The notes beneath the pieces were generated by a model that was not told the origin of the DNA, searched no databases, and was given only the letters and a program-made list of their open reading frames with translations. Position numbers and translations under genes: made by a program. From contig LSRY02000007.1 in assembly GCA_001643675.2 (NCBI GenBank), positions 1,566,001 through 1,630,000 of the forward strand: 64,000 nucleotides of DNA, written 5' to 3'. Origin of the DNA: Monocercomonoides exilis (lineage: Eukaryota > Preaxostyla > Oxymonadida > Polymastigidae). Below are positions 21,251 to 33,588 of the stretch, in pieces (the first letter of the stretch is position 1; the number at the start of each line of letters is the position of its first letter).

Positions 21251-22676
21251 TTATTCTTTCATTTTTTCATTCATTCCCCATCGAATCACTTCCTCATCAT
21301 GATCAGCTTCATTTGTCATGTGTGTTAACGGGCAAAGTGAGAATGATGCTTTCTCATCAGCATACCCAAATGAAGCACCAAATCTGATTTCATCTGCTAA
21401 AAACTCTATTGAAAATGGCTGTTTCACATCATCAATAAAGAAATGTGCAATGTGAGGTGTGACATTCATGTTCACTTCGACAGAAATTGTTTTGTGATCT
21501 TCCCATCTATCAGCATCACCTATTCGAACACCATCTCCATACACCCATCCACTTTTTTTTTTAAAAAAAAAAAAATATTTATTAATTTAAATCAATACAA
21601 AAATAAACGAATTATTTGAAAATAATACATGAAAATACAAAACAAAACAAACAATCCGTAGTATCCAATTGTGCCTAATTAGAGAAAGAAAAACAATAAC
21701 AAATAATTCACAAATGTAAAAAAGCAATGAAAAATACCTTTTTCGCATCCAATGCACTGCCCAGATTTTAACAGTGGAATTGTATTATCATGCATTCCAA
21801 AATCTATTTGAGATAATCAACGATATAAATGAAAAGATGAAAAGACCAATTAACACATACAAAAATATCCGCCTTTTGTGCAAATAATGATAACTTCACT
21901 AAAAAAAATAATGAATGTTTGAATTATACAAATTAATCTTCTGTTAAAAGCGAAACAATACCATTTCCAAATTCCACTCTTTACAGATTGGGACAAATAA
22001 ATGCTGTCGTAGCAACCAGAAGTCTTGTGCACAGCTTCCTTTTTGCATATTTCCCAAATTTTCTCAGACATTGGAAACACTATCAAATGCTGTTGCTCAA
22101 TGCTAGACTCTTCCGAACTTGATGCCTTTTCCAAACTATTTTGTTCTCTTTCGCAAGCTCTTTTGAGAAGCAAATGAAGGCGAGCTGCTTCGGCAGCAAT
22201 ATCATCAGATTCAGAATTTGTAAGAAGCTGAATGACTTCTAGCAATTCAGATGAATTTGGAAGATGCGCAACAGATTTTATTAGTGAAGCAATAAACTTA
22301 AGAATAAGAAGCAAAGATGACTCAGGCAAAGCAGACGATGAGGAACTTTCTGAAATAGATGGAGCAGAGGAGGAAGTTTGTTGTTCTTGTGTTTTTAAAA
22401 GAATTGGTAAAAGATTAATGAATGATGTTGTTGAAAAAACTTGAGCCGCATTTGTCGAAGTATTCATCAAAAAAATTGCTTCTGGTAAAACTTCTTGAAT
22501 TTTAAATGATGAATCATTCAATTTTTCTTTTATAATTTTTATTTTTTCACTCTGAATTGTTAAATAAAAGAAAAAACATTGCTAATGAGCAAAATATATC
22601 AATAATGCAAGTTTTTAACAATTTTTTTATCTGCATCAATATCTACAGATAGTATATTCTGTTCTTTTTCTGTCAT
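21251..22676 (-). CDS. SPRY-like domain protein with helical N-terminal region
   Basis: The model has about five exons from ATG at 22676 (MTEKEQNILSV) to TAA at 21251. Introns fall near 22618-22553, 21963-21900, 21865-21810 and 21737-21545. The first 160 residues form a helical, Ser-rich repeat-like region (LLPILLKT, LLLILKFIASLIK, EVIQLLTNS) resembling an armadillo/HEAT segment. The C-terminal half carries the SPRY (B30.2-like) pattern: SGIWKW, FGMHDN, GWVYGDGVRIGDADRWE, VNMNVTPHIAHFFIDD and IRFGASFGYADEKASFSL. SPRY domains are protein-interaction modules without catalytic activity and are common in expanded families of metamonads. The SPRY call rests on the order of these motifs. The exact acceptor near 21545, which follows an A-run, is uncertain. 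The partner is unknown. Confidence 0.7.
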
Positions 22677-22975
22677 TTTGGAAAAGTTGCACGCTTTTGG
22701 GAAAAAGATTAAAAGTTTCCCATGTTTTCTTTCATTTTCGAAAATTGTAAAGGGTTCATTTTCAAATAATTGTTCATTAGATGGTAATTATTAAATAATT
22801 TATTGTTACAAAGAAGAGCTCATTTTTCAAACTTTACACTCCCGATAAAAACTTTTATAGTTCAGAAAAAAATAGTATTAGAAAATAAATTGGTGAATGT
22901 TTATTTGAAAGTTGCTATTTAATTCAACTTCATTTTTAAAAACAAAGTGAAAAAAAATAAAGAAATGAAGTGAAC

Positions 22976-25047
22976 TTAAACAGCACCAGGCTTTCCTGCC
23001 GCGAGTACATCATCAACAAGAAGTAATTGAGTTGCAATAACAGAAGCTGATAAAACAATCTGTCTCTTGACACACAGGTTATCTAAGATTTCATTAGCTG
23101 CTGCATCAATAGGCTGACCTGTCAAAATATCAACACCATATGCTTTCTTCTCTTCTCTCCATTTCTTTTGCAGTCCAACAACTGATTCAAGAGCATCAAA
23201 TCCACTGTTCTGTGAAATAAGTTTTGGAATAACAAGCAATGCATCTGCCAACACCTGCATTCCCGCAGCTTGTTTTCCGCTCTCTTCTTTAGCTGCCTTT
23301 CCGACTTCTTCACTGGCAGCTGCCTCAAACGCACCAGCACCTGGAACAACACATCCATCGACCAAAGCGTTCTTGGCTGCTCTGAGACCATCTCTCAGGG
23401 CATCCTTCAGCTGGGCGATGACATGAGGAGTGGAGCCTTTCACAAGAATGGTGCATGAATGAGGATCTTTGCATCCTTCAACAAATGTGTATTTATCTTC
23501 TCCCAATGTCTGCTCATAGACATGCTCAGCCCATCCAAGAACAGATTCGTCCATGTCATCAACAGAGTTGACAGACACACCACCTGAACATCGCCATTTC
23601 CCATCACATTTTTCAAAAAACATTGAATTAATGCAAACAAATGAACATAACAATTTTTTATGAAAAAAGGATTAATATTTGCAACAAAAAATAAGTTTGA
23701 CAAACCGCATGCAAGAGCCAAACGTTCCATGTTTCTCTTTTTCGCTCTTCTAAGGCCCACAATGTTCTCTTTTGCGAGTGCATCAAGAGAAATTGGATCA
23801 ATACCCTTTTGGTTGATTACAATGAATGATTGTCCGGCTGTGCAGACTTTCTTCTTCAACTCAATGATCTTTCTCACATTGTCATCAGTCACTGCACGCT
23901 CTGCTTTGACAAGTTGTTCTCTCTGCTCTGGTGTGGAATATGTGTTGGTTGAGTTAATTTCACTGCGGCACGAAAAGGCAACAATAGACATTAATTGTTA
24001 ATATCAATAACAATAAAAATTCTAAACGAGCAAGAAAATGAATTTAAACCTTTTTTCGTATTCCAATGAAACGTTGCAAATGAGAATAAAGCAGTGCTCG
24101 CACTCTCTTGGCATGTCTGGATGACGTGCTCCGTGATCAAGAACCAGACCTCTCACCAAAGATGTCTCAGCAGCCAATTTGTGTTGCATGTGCATAATTT
24201 CAACCATATGCAGATCTGGGAAGGGAAAAAAAAGATAAATAAACTTTTAGTGAAGTTAAAATGTAATAAGTTTCACACTTAATTCTTCATTTGGTCTTTT
24301 GATGATATTAATTGCTTCAGTTGTAATTTCAGACATTTTTTCTGCAAGTTGTGGAGGAACTTTTGTCATAAATGAAGATTTAACAACACCACTCAACATT
24401 TTTCCTTCCTTATCCAATGGAATTTTGATGTCATCAAGTGTCTTAACAGCAATTTCACATCCTTTTCTTATACCATCAACAAGAACACGTGGATGAGTTC
24501 CTTCAAGAAGTGATCGTTCTGCACATTTCAAGATTTCAGCATTAAGCAAGCAAACAGATGATGTTCCGTCTCCATATTCATCATCAATAGCTGCAGCGGA
24601 TCTGGAAATAAGTTGTGCAGTTGGAAGTTGAATTTGCTGAATAAACAATGTCGATATAAAAGCATTTCAAAAGAAAATAATATATACCATTTCACTGAGA
24701 AGTGTTGCTCCGTCCTTTGTTATCTTAATTGATCCTGCTCCGCTTACAAGCCTGAAAATTTAAAGAAAAAAATGATAAAAAAGGTGTTTATTACACCATT
24801 TACAAAAACAGAAACAATAATTGTCACGATGAAAAGATAACAATATCATACATTTTCATTGTGCCTGTTGGGCCAACATTTGATCTAAGAACTTCTTGAA
24901 GTCCCTGCACAAAGATTTAAGAATTAGATAAATATTCAAGGAAATAGCACGTTTGATCGTTAACAAAATTTATTAAAAGCACTAATATCCTCAAACTTTA
25001 GCTTGAGTAATGTTCCATGCAAGTGCTTTGTTGATAGAATGAGCCAT
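22976..25047 (-). CDS. CCT6: T-complex protein 1 subunit zeta (CCT6), cytosolic chaperonin subunit
   Basis: There are seven exons from ATG at 25047 ([17 protein letters not shown]) to TAA at 22976, with introns of about 60-100 nt. Group II chaperonin hallmarks are present: [20 protein letters not shown] with KDGATLL following, [10 protein letters not shown] (the GDGT ATP-hydrolysis motif), [35 protein letters not shown] and [12 protein letters not shown]. The zeta assignment rests on similarity around [19 protein letters not shown] and the [11 protein letters not shown] segment. CCT zeta is one of eight subunits in the double-ring ATPase that folds tubulin, actin and WD40 proteins. Introns interrupt nearly every conserved block. 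Exon 1 is only 17 codons long. Donors include GTTTGA, GTATGA and GTGTGA. Confidence in the family is very high and in the zeta subunit high. Confidence 0.93.
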
Positions 25048-25324
25048 TTTGTAAAAATTAAATTTTGATTCCAAATTAAGTATAATGAAACACGCAATAA
25101 TTTCAATTGAAATTGAGTATTTCTTTCATTTTGATTTTTGATTGAAAAATTGAATAAACAAAATAAGAGATATTATGCATTCTTCAGAATAAAAGGAAGA
25201 AAATGAAATGAGATGAGTAAAAGTGAAATAAATAATCAACATTTTTAATCAAAGTTATTTATTTCAATAACCAACAAATTTCTTGTATACACAAATAACT
25301 CTTCTTAATTTTGTGATGACGTGT

Positions 25325-26412
25325 TCACTGAGTTGATGAAGGACGTCCAGGGCCAGGAGTTGAAGTTGATTCAGGAGCATCGTCCTTTGCAGATTCATCT
25401 GAAGAAGCTCCAATTAAAGCACCTTAAAAAAATAAATCAAATTTCAAAAATTGTAAAAAATAAAACTTCAATTATTTTCGAAAAAAACAATGTAAACCAT
25501 CTAATTTTTTAACGCCAGGCAATCTCTTTAATAAATCATCCTTGTATGTAGCTAAAAGAAAATAGGTTTTAAAAAAAGTTGAAATAGTTTAAACAAGAAA
25601 AAATACCTGGAGAACTGGTTTCAATAGGATTTCCAATAAATGAAACATCATTAAGTTCAGGAAGTTCAGCCTATTTAATTAATTACATTAATGAAATCTC
25701 AAATTATAAAATGAAAAAAGTTCAAACCAATTTGTCAATTTCTCCCCAACTTGTAATGTTATTATGACTCATATAAAGGCATTGAAGACGTTTGCAACAC
25801 AGAACGCCAGCCTAATATTTATAATTAAATAAAAAGATAATCATCATTTATTTACTAAAGCATTTCCATACCACTTTGTCAATTGAATTGTAAGAAATCC
25901 AAAGAGAACGAAGAGTATTTGCAACAGGCTCAAGTCCCTCGATTTTTTTGATGAGATTCCTTCCTAGGGACAAAAGCTCCAATTTTTCTGTAAAATAGAT
26001 AATAAAAGATGATATACGAGTTGAATATTCACACACCCAGTCCTCCAAGGTTAGAAATACGATCAATACGATTAGTAGAAAGGGAAAGAACTCTGTAAAG
26101 AACAAAGACATTTATCAGTCCATCAGCATTATTAATACAAAAAAATTAAAATATACTTTACATTGCGCAATGTTGAAAGTGCATTATCCATTTTTTCAAT
26201 AGGAGGAATTTGATAATAAAGTTTAACTTCTTCCGATTCAGCAGCTGATTGTTGATGCTTCTCTTCCTAATAATTTTTAAAGCACCGTTTATAAATTAAA
26301 GAAATGCAAAAACAAAAAAGTGAAAAATTCATTTAAAAAATAACTTATTATTATTAAAAAAGTATCGTACCCATGCTTTGATGGCCGAAGCGATTGTTGT
26401 TGGTTTGCTCAT
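25325..26412 (-). CDS. DNAL1: Axonemal dynein light chain 1 (LRR protein)
   Basis: At least eight small exons run from ATG at 26412 ([14 protein letters not shown]) to TGA at 25325, encoding about 200 residues, the usual length for this family. Conserved features are the [11 protein letters not shown]-cap, leucine-rich repeats [44 protein letters not shown] and [11 protein letters not shown], and the C-terminal [19 protein letters not shown]1 binds the microtubule-binding/motor region of the outer-arm dynein gamma heavy chain and tunes flagellar beating. The organism therefore builds motile axonemes. The introns are 45-105 nt and make up nearly half of the locus. The gene is divergent from the neighbour at 26494, only 81 bp away, so the two promoters overlap. 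Confidence 0.9.
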
Positions 26413-26493
26413 GGAATAAAGTTTTTTTCAACCTCCAAATCTGATCAAAAAATGACCATAAACACATAAAAAGGATCTAACCACAATAAGACG

Positions 26494-29400
26494 ATGCAAA
26501 CATTGTTTGAGCTCTTGCCAGTTGTATCGTTTAAGTCGGCCGATACAGTCGCATCTAAATGGCGTATGATACAATGTGCAGCCCAAGGAGGCATAAAAGG
26601 AAACGAATTTTTTGCTTTCTTTTTATCAACGCAAATGCTCGTTATTCGAAATGCAAAAACTTCGAGAACAGCTTCATTCAGGACTTATCAAACGCAAAAA
26701 GGATTTGTGGTTTGAATGATTTTTGCGATTTTTTATGAAATTTATATATTGCATTGCTTTTGAATTTTTGAAGAATTTTGAACCAATTGATAAAGAAATA
26801 CAAAATAAAACGTCAGCTGACTTCATACAAAATTCTCATTTGGGAATGGCTCAATTACAAAAAACAAGAAAGCATTATGAGTCCATACTTCACCTTGCAG
26901 AGCCACCTATTTGCCCAGATGGCACAAAACCACCTCCATCTTACATAGTTGCAATGTGCTTTTCACCTGATGCACGATTTCTTCTCACAGTGTCAAGTTC
27001 GGGAGGAATTACTATTTTTCCGATGTCCTTGTTTTTTTCTGAAGAAAAGCTTGCTGAAATGCACTCATCTTCAGATCCGTTTTTTAACAATTCTAGTATT
27101 GATCCTGTAACAGGCCAACCAATGTCGCATACGAAACCTATAACGATCAATGTTTTGCAAGAACCAGGACTTCCGAATTTGCATATACGGCAAGCTGTTT
27201 GGTGGCAATCCAGAAAAGAAGTGCCATTTGCAGTTATAATATCGGAAGAAGGTGCGCTGTATTTTGTGAACTTGAAACGTGGCGAGAAAGTGCGCGTTGA
27301 CTTTTCCGTGCCTTTGGTTAGGTGCTGCGTTGCAACTGTCTCTAAAAGCGGATGCACAGTTGCAGTGGTTGCGCGGAAGGGGCAAGGGATGTGCTATGTG
27401 ATGATGGAGGATGGCGATGGGAATCTGCTATTTTCAAAGGAAATCCAGCCACAGCCGAATCAGATGTCGAATGTGGAGCAGCTCTCGTTTCTCTGCCCAA
27501 TCACATCACCGTATGTGAACGGGATAGGCATTTATGTTCCTCAGCAGTCTCTGTTCACAATCACTGAGGGAAGCGACATGAACGAGAAGAAGTTCAGTTT
27601 GCCAGACCCTGGGCACAACATCACACACATCCTTCCGTCTGACCGCTTTCTCTTCTGCGTGAAAACAACTCGTATGCTTTTTGAGTTTTTTGACATTACA
27701 GAAATTTTATGATTCCCTTTTATTATTATTATTACAATTGTTACTTGCTTATTATTTTATTTATTTATTTATTTTTCTACCTCCTTTCATTTTTCAATTT
27801 TTTTTTTCATTTTCTTTCTCATTCCATTCCCTCTTCAGCCTGCACCCGCTGTTCCCATGTGATGATCATCTCCTCCAACTTGGCCAGCTACTCACGTGAA
27901 TTGTCTAAATCTCCTGTGTCAATTGCTCTTGATGACCCAAGCGATGTTCACAGGGCAATTCTGCAGTCATTTGTGCTCGATCAGGATGAGGTTAACATTT
28001 CTTTTTCACACACACACGTATATTTAATTATTTTGTCAACTGTTTTATGTTTATTTGGTTCTTTGTGTTCTTTGCGATTGAATTCATTTTTTTTTTATTC
28101 TTTCAATTCTTTGTTAATATTTCTCTCTCTTTCTCTCTCTTTCTCTCTCTTTCTCTCTCTCTTTCTCTCTCTTTATCTCTCTTAATCTCTCTTTCTCTCT
28201 CTCTTTCTCTCTCTTTATCTCTCTTAATCTCTCTTTCTCTCTCTCTTTCTCTTTCTCCTTCTTTCATCCAATCTTCATCCCAATTATATCTTCAGCAAGT
28301 CCTTCAGCTCTTCCCTGAGTTCAATGACGAAGTCATCACAACCACTCTTTCTGACCTCAAAAACCGCGAAAGAGCGAACATTGCCTATGGAGTTGCCGGA
28401 AAGAGCGGGCAGAGGGGGAAATATCCAACAAATATGAAAACGAAAGGAGAAAAAGGAGGAGGAGTGAAAGGAAGAGGGATGAATAGAAACATGCAGCAGA
28501 CACCGCACAGAGTGCCTTTAATTTCAAATCCTGTTTTTCCTCCTTCTTCATCATCGTCATCTATTTCTTCTTCTATGAATGATCATAGAATCATTTCAAC
28601 TTCTTCTTCTTCTTCTTCTTCCACCTCTTCTCGTTCTGCCTCTCCTTCTTCTTCTCCTTCTTCTTCCATTCGCCCCTTGTCCACTCCACCTCAATCATCT
28701 CACTCAACAGAAGACAATTCATCATCATCATCATCATCAAACACTTCTTCTTCTTCAACCTCTTCTTCTTCTTCTGACTCAATCATTTCTCCTTCCTCCC
28801 CTTCCTCCTCCTCCTCTTCCTCTTCTTCTTCCTCTGCCTTTTCCTCTCCCACCACCTCTGCCATGCAAAGCACCTACTTCTCCACTGCCCAGGGCTCTGC
28901 CATCGGCGCCCTTAAATTCCTCCCAAACACATCCAGCCTCGCCCCTTCCCCCGAAGAAGGGATCGAAGACATGGATCTGCCTCCTTCTCGGCCCCCGGGT
29001 TATTCTTACTCTCCTCCAAGAAGCGTTATTTTGCCTTCTTCTTCTACTTCTTCTTCTTCTTCCTCGTTTTCTTCTTCTTCTTCTTCTTCTTCTTCTTCTT
29101 CTTCTTCTCTTCCTTCTTCTCAGACACAAACAATACATCGTCCATCTGCTTCTTCCATCCTCAGCCCACCTCACGCTCATTCACCTTCACATTCACCTTC
29201 TCAATCATCAATATCAATGCTGTCATCATCTTCTTCTTCTTCCTTTTCCTCTTCCTCCTCCCCCCCCTCTTCTTCTTCTTCTTCTTCTTCTTCTTCTTCT
29301 TCTCAATCCAAACATCTTCATTCATCTTCAATTTCTTCCGTTCGACAACAACAGCAGCAACAACAGTTTTCTGTCCAGTCTGTGCCAAGAGACAAACATC

Positions 29401-32400
29401 TTCGCGCTGACTCCTCAAAAGCAGCATCTGACAGCAAATCCCTCTCTTCTTCTTCTATCAGAGGCATTTCACACTCTCATTCTCATACGCCTTCCTCTTC
29501 CTCTTTTTCTTCTTTCTCCTCTTTCCCGGCTTCTCCTTCCTCTTCTCGTTCTTCTCCTTCTCTCAGACATTCGCAATACCCTTCCTCTTCTCTTGCAGAT
29601 GGACTTGTTTCTATCAGCTCCCCAACATATCTTTCATCATCCTCATCTTCTTCTCTCTCTTCCTCTCTCTCCTCTTCCCTCTCCTCTTCCTCTTCCTCTT
29701 CCTCTCTCTCAGCCGATGGCGAGTCCTCCTTCAACCCGGAGCTCCTCTTTGCCTCGTGCTACCCGCCTGTTGAGGGCTTCTACATTCTCACTGCCACCAC
29801 TCTCTACCACGTGCGCCTCTGCTCAGACCCTTCCCGCCTCCTCATCTCCCTCCTCACCTCTTCTCCTCCCCGCATCACCCCAGCTGCCAGGCTGTCTGTT
29901 GCCTGCTCACTCAACTTTGAGCTGGCGGCTTCGTTTGCGGCAAATGTGCTGTTTTGCAGTGGAGCGTTTGACGGGGCATTCAGACTGTGGGTGGAAGGAG
30001 CAAGAAAATCCCCCCTCTTTCTCGTGCAGAAGATGATCCGGGCTGGCTATTATAACGAGGCCATTGAGACGATTGACTCGATTTGCCCGAATGAGGCGAT
30101 TTGTATGTGGGATTGGATGGTTTTTTTTGTTTGTGGGGAAGAATGGAAGAGAGAATTTTTGTATTTGTTGGACTTGCTTTTTTATTTTTTTATTCTAATT
30201 ATTGTGTTTTTAATCAAATTGTGACTGTTAATTGCTTTTTATTCATTGCCATTTATTTATTATTATTTTTTCTATCATTCTTTTTTTTATTATTATTCCT
30301 TTTTCTCTCTTTATTTATCATTCCCTCAGCCCTCAACGACCGCTTCCGCTTGGCTGAGCAGTCGATGATGCTTCGTCTCTACCGCCACTGCATCGATCCA
30401 TCGCCTCACACACTCACTCGCATCACACGGCAGCTCCATGTGCTTCTTTCTCTTGCTGACATCCTCTTTCCTCATCAGAATCCTCTTGCTTCGTTTTCTT
30501 CTTCTTCTTCTTCTAGTTCTAATTCTCGCAATTCACTCATTCCCATTTCATCTTCACAATCACAATCGCAATCATCATCTTCTTCTTCTTCTTCTTCTTC
30601 TTCTTTTGACTCCACCAATTCCACCAGACACATCAGCCAAACACACATCCCCCGCATCCTCCGCCTCATCATCCACCTCCGTCTCCTTCACCCTCTCCTC
30701 CAATGCGCTGCCCCTCATCGCTACCTCCTCTCTGCTGTGTTGTATCTCCTCTCTTCTCTTCTCCCCTCAGACATTCCAGTCGAAGCAGCACGTTGCTGCG
30801 TCTCTCTGGGTGCTGATCTGTTTTCTCCCCCGCTTTCTCTCCTTCCGCTTGCCACGAGGGCTTCTTTGATTCAGAGTGTGCCTTCTCTTTCAACAGCCAG
30901 AATGGTCGAGACAGCACTCCTGCTTCCTCATTTGAGGAGCAGTGTGTTGGCAGACTTTGCACAGATGGTGGAGCAGAGGCTGGCATCAGCACCAAAGCTG
31001 GTGAGGAATGGAGATGTTGTGCAGCTGATGAAAGGGGCAGGAAGTGGAAGAGGAGGAGAGGAGGATGAGGATGAGGATGAAGATGATTTGTATGGTGATT
31101 ATGATGATGATGATGATGATGATGATGGCTACAATGTGAACAGACGAGGTGCACGTGGAAGAAGAGATGACGAGTCAAACACAGACAGCTACATGAGTGA
31201 AATGAGCAACAGCGATGACGATTATGATGATAGCGATGATGATGATTATGAGAATGATTATGCAGATGATTGGTTGAATGAAAGCGAAAGCGCAGACGAA
31301 AACGAACGAACGAACACTGAAAATAGCACATTCGCATGGCCCAATTATTCATCGTCATTGCCAACTTCTTCTTCCTCTTCTTCTTTTTCCTCTGGAGCTT
31401 TGTCGTTATCTGCCGATCATCCAACAGCCATTCCTTCGATTAGTGGCAGCGATCCTGACTCTTTCTCTCTCTCATCTCTTCCTCCTCCTGCTTTAGACGT
31501 GGAGCAGTGTGTTGGTCTTTTGGAGTTGTCTCTGCTGGCAAAGTGCATTCTCTGCAGCCGCTCGCCCCGCAACACCCCTGCCCGCTCCATCCACGCTGCC
31601 ACACTCCAAGCAGCGCTTTCCTCAGCTGTGCCTGTTGTGCACACATCCACCGTGTTGAGATGGTTGATTGATTGGGGTTGCTTTGAATCAGCAGCATATC
31701 TGGCTGTCCTCAGAGGTGATGTGCAGCTGGCGTGTGAGTGCATTTTGAGAGAGGGGAAGGCGAGGTTTGACGCAGGGGAGCCACAGAGCTACCAGAAGAG
31801 TGGAGGGTTGGCAGATAGAAAAGGAGGAAGTGATATTGGAGTGAATTTCAATAGGGAAAATACAAACACAACAACAATCGCATCATCATCACCATCATCA
31901 TCAACTGATGCAAATTTGAGATCTCAATTAATGACTGACGAAGCTAATTCACATTCTCCTCTGTTTCTGCACTCTGTTGCTTTGTTTGTGGCATCTAATG
32001 CTCTGCCAATTGTGGTAACAGCCCATCCTGTTTCCATGCAGCGCGCACTGATGGAGCAGATCCTGCTGTTCTTTTCAGTTTATCGTCTTCCCCCAACTCC
32101 GCTCGATGAGTTTATTTCTTCCCATCTTTCCTCGTTCCTGCTGTGTCTCCTTTCTCTCCTTGCTGCCCCTCCACCGGGCATCCCTCTTCCGTTCTCTCCT
32201 TTTCTTTATGCTCTTATCATTTCTGCTGTGTGTGATGTTGAAGCACGCAGCAGCGATCTGGCAGACATGGTGGAGATTGCACTGGAAATGGATGGACCAG
32301 CCAGAAACGCCACTGAATTTGGCGATTGGCCTTGGAAGCAGAAAAGACTTGATGGATTTGAGAGAAGAAAAGAGGCAGATAGTGGTAGTTTGGGTGATGG

Positions 32401-33460
32401 GCAAAAGTTGAATGCTGGATGGGGGAGTGATTATGAAAGAGGAAGACAAACAAATGAAGCTATATCCAAAGCAGCAGCAGCAAGCAGAAAAACAGAGGAA
32501 GAGGCAGAAGAAGCAGAAAGAGAGAAGGAGAGAGAGATTGAGTGGTGGCTCAAAGAAGAAAAGATCAGAAGACAGCGACTGCAAAGATTGGACAGCAGAA
32601 GATTTGAGGATCGGTTAATTGTTCTGATGAAGCTGGACTCTTCAGAAAGACATCAATTTGAAGAAAGAGGAAGAGGAGGAAGAGAAGAAAATGAGGATAC
32701 AGAGAGGTTTGGAATGAGAGAAGGAGGAGAAAGAGGCCGAGGCACTGAGCAGGACGAAGAGAGCTATGAAGCAGACGTAGGTGCATCTACAAGAGAAGGG
32801 CAGAAATTGACAAAGCAGAGGAGGAAAGGAGTTGTGTGTCATTTGGGCTTTGACGATGGGTTTGGTGGGAAAGGGAAAGGGAGAGCGATGGTTGGGAAGG
32901 AGAAGGGCAGCGGAGACGGACCGCAGCTGCGCGACGGCAGCGGCGAAGAGGCGTTTGGGCAGGTGGCAGACTTTGGGCCGAGCACAGATGCATTCAACTG
33001 CGATGCTGACACACAGACAAGAGCATCGAGAGTGTGGGATGTTATCGGATTCAACATCACCCGCGATGCTGATCCGCCTTCGTTTGTACCTCTTCCTTCG
33101 CATCTGCTCTCTCCGCGCCAGTCCGCTTCAGTGTCATCACGCATTGCGAATCCGTTGATGCAGTTTCTTTCGACTGATAATAGTTCAAATACAGCGAATT
33201 TGCATAATTTGAGTGGAAATTCTTCTTCTACTGCTGCTGCTCAAAGTAAAAAGGATGCAACTCAGACTTTTGCTTTATTTACGTGTGGACATCAGTATCC
33301 TTCTTATGTTTTCCATAAAATGGTTGCGCAATTTGTCTCCCAAATGAACTCTTCTCAAACATCAACTCCATTAACAGCAGCTCTTGTTAATCAACTCTAC
33401 AAACACCAGGCATTCAGATTACCTTGTCCTGCATGCTTATTGAAGCAAATAAGCAGATGA
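26494..33460 (+). CDS. Large beta-propeller/solenoid-like scaffold with C-terminal RING-like Cys/His end
   Basis: Five exons (26494-26709, 26774-27671, 27839-27990, 28296-30102, 30330-33460) join in frame to give 2067 residues. The N-terminus has WD-like blades (IVAMCFSPDARFLLTVSSSG, AVVARKGQGMCYVMMEDGDG). A Ser-rich insert of several hundred residues follows. Helical repeat segments come next (LVQKMIRAGYYNEAIETIDS, VLRWLIDWGCFESAAYLAVL), with acidic stretches between them (DDDDDDDDGYN). The last 60 residues have FTCGHQYP and LPCPACLLKQ, spaced like an incomplete or atypical RING/zinc-binding end. Propeller, solenoid and terminal RING together recall membrane-tethering or coat subunits such as the Vps or HPS classes, but I cannot name an orthologue. 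Intron 3 is full of TTTCTCTC repeats. The architecture is inferred; the exon joins are well supported. Confidence 0.75.
27991..28295 (+). repeat. TC-rich microsatellite inside an intron
   Basis: This 305-nt intron of the scaffold gene contains a long array of TTTCTCTC-type units (about 28120-28260), with an interspersed TTTATCTCTCTTAATCTCTC unit. The array sits just upstream of the acceptor TCTTCAG. It forms an extended polypyrimidine tract much longer than in the other introns of the window. Confidence 0.75.
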
Positions 33461-33588
33461 ACATATATGTTCAATGATTTTCTATCATTTTTATTGAATA
33501 TTTTAGATTATTTCTGTTTTATAATTTACTTTTAAGAATAAAATAAAAAATTTTTAATCAAATTGTGGGCCTATTTTTAGTTTTTTTG

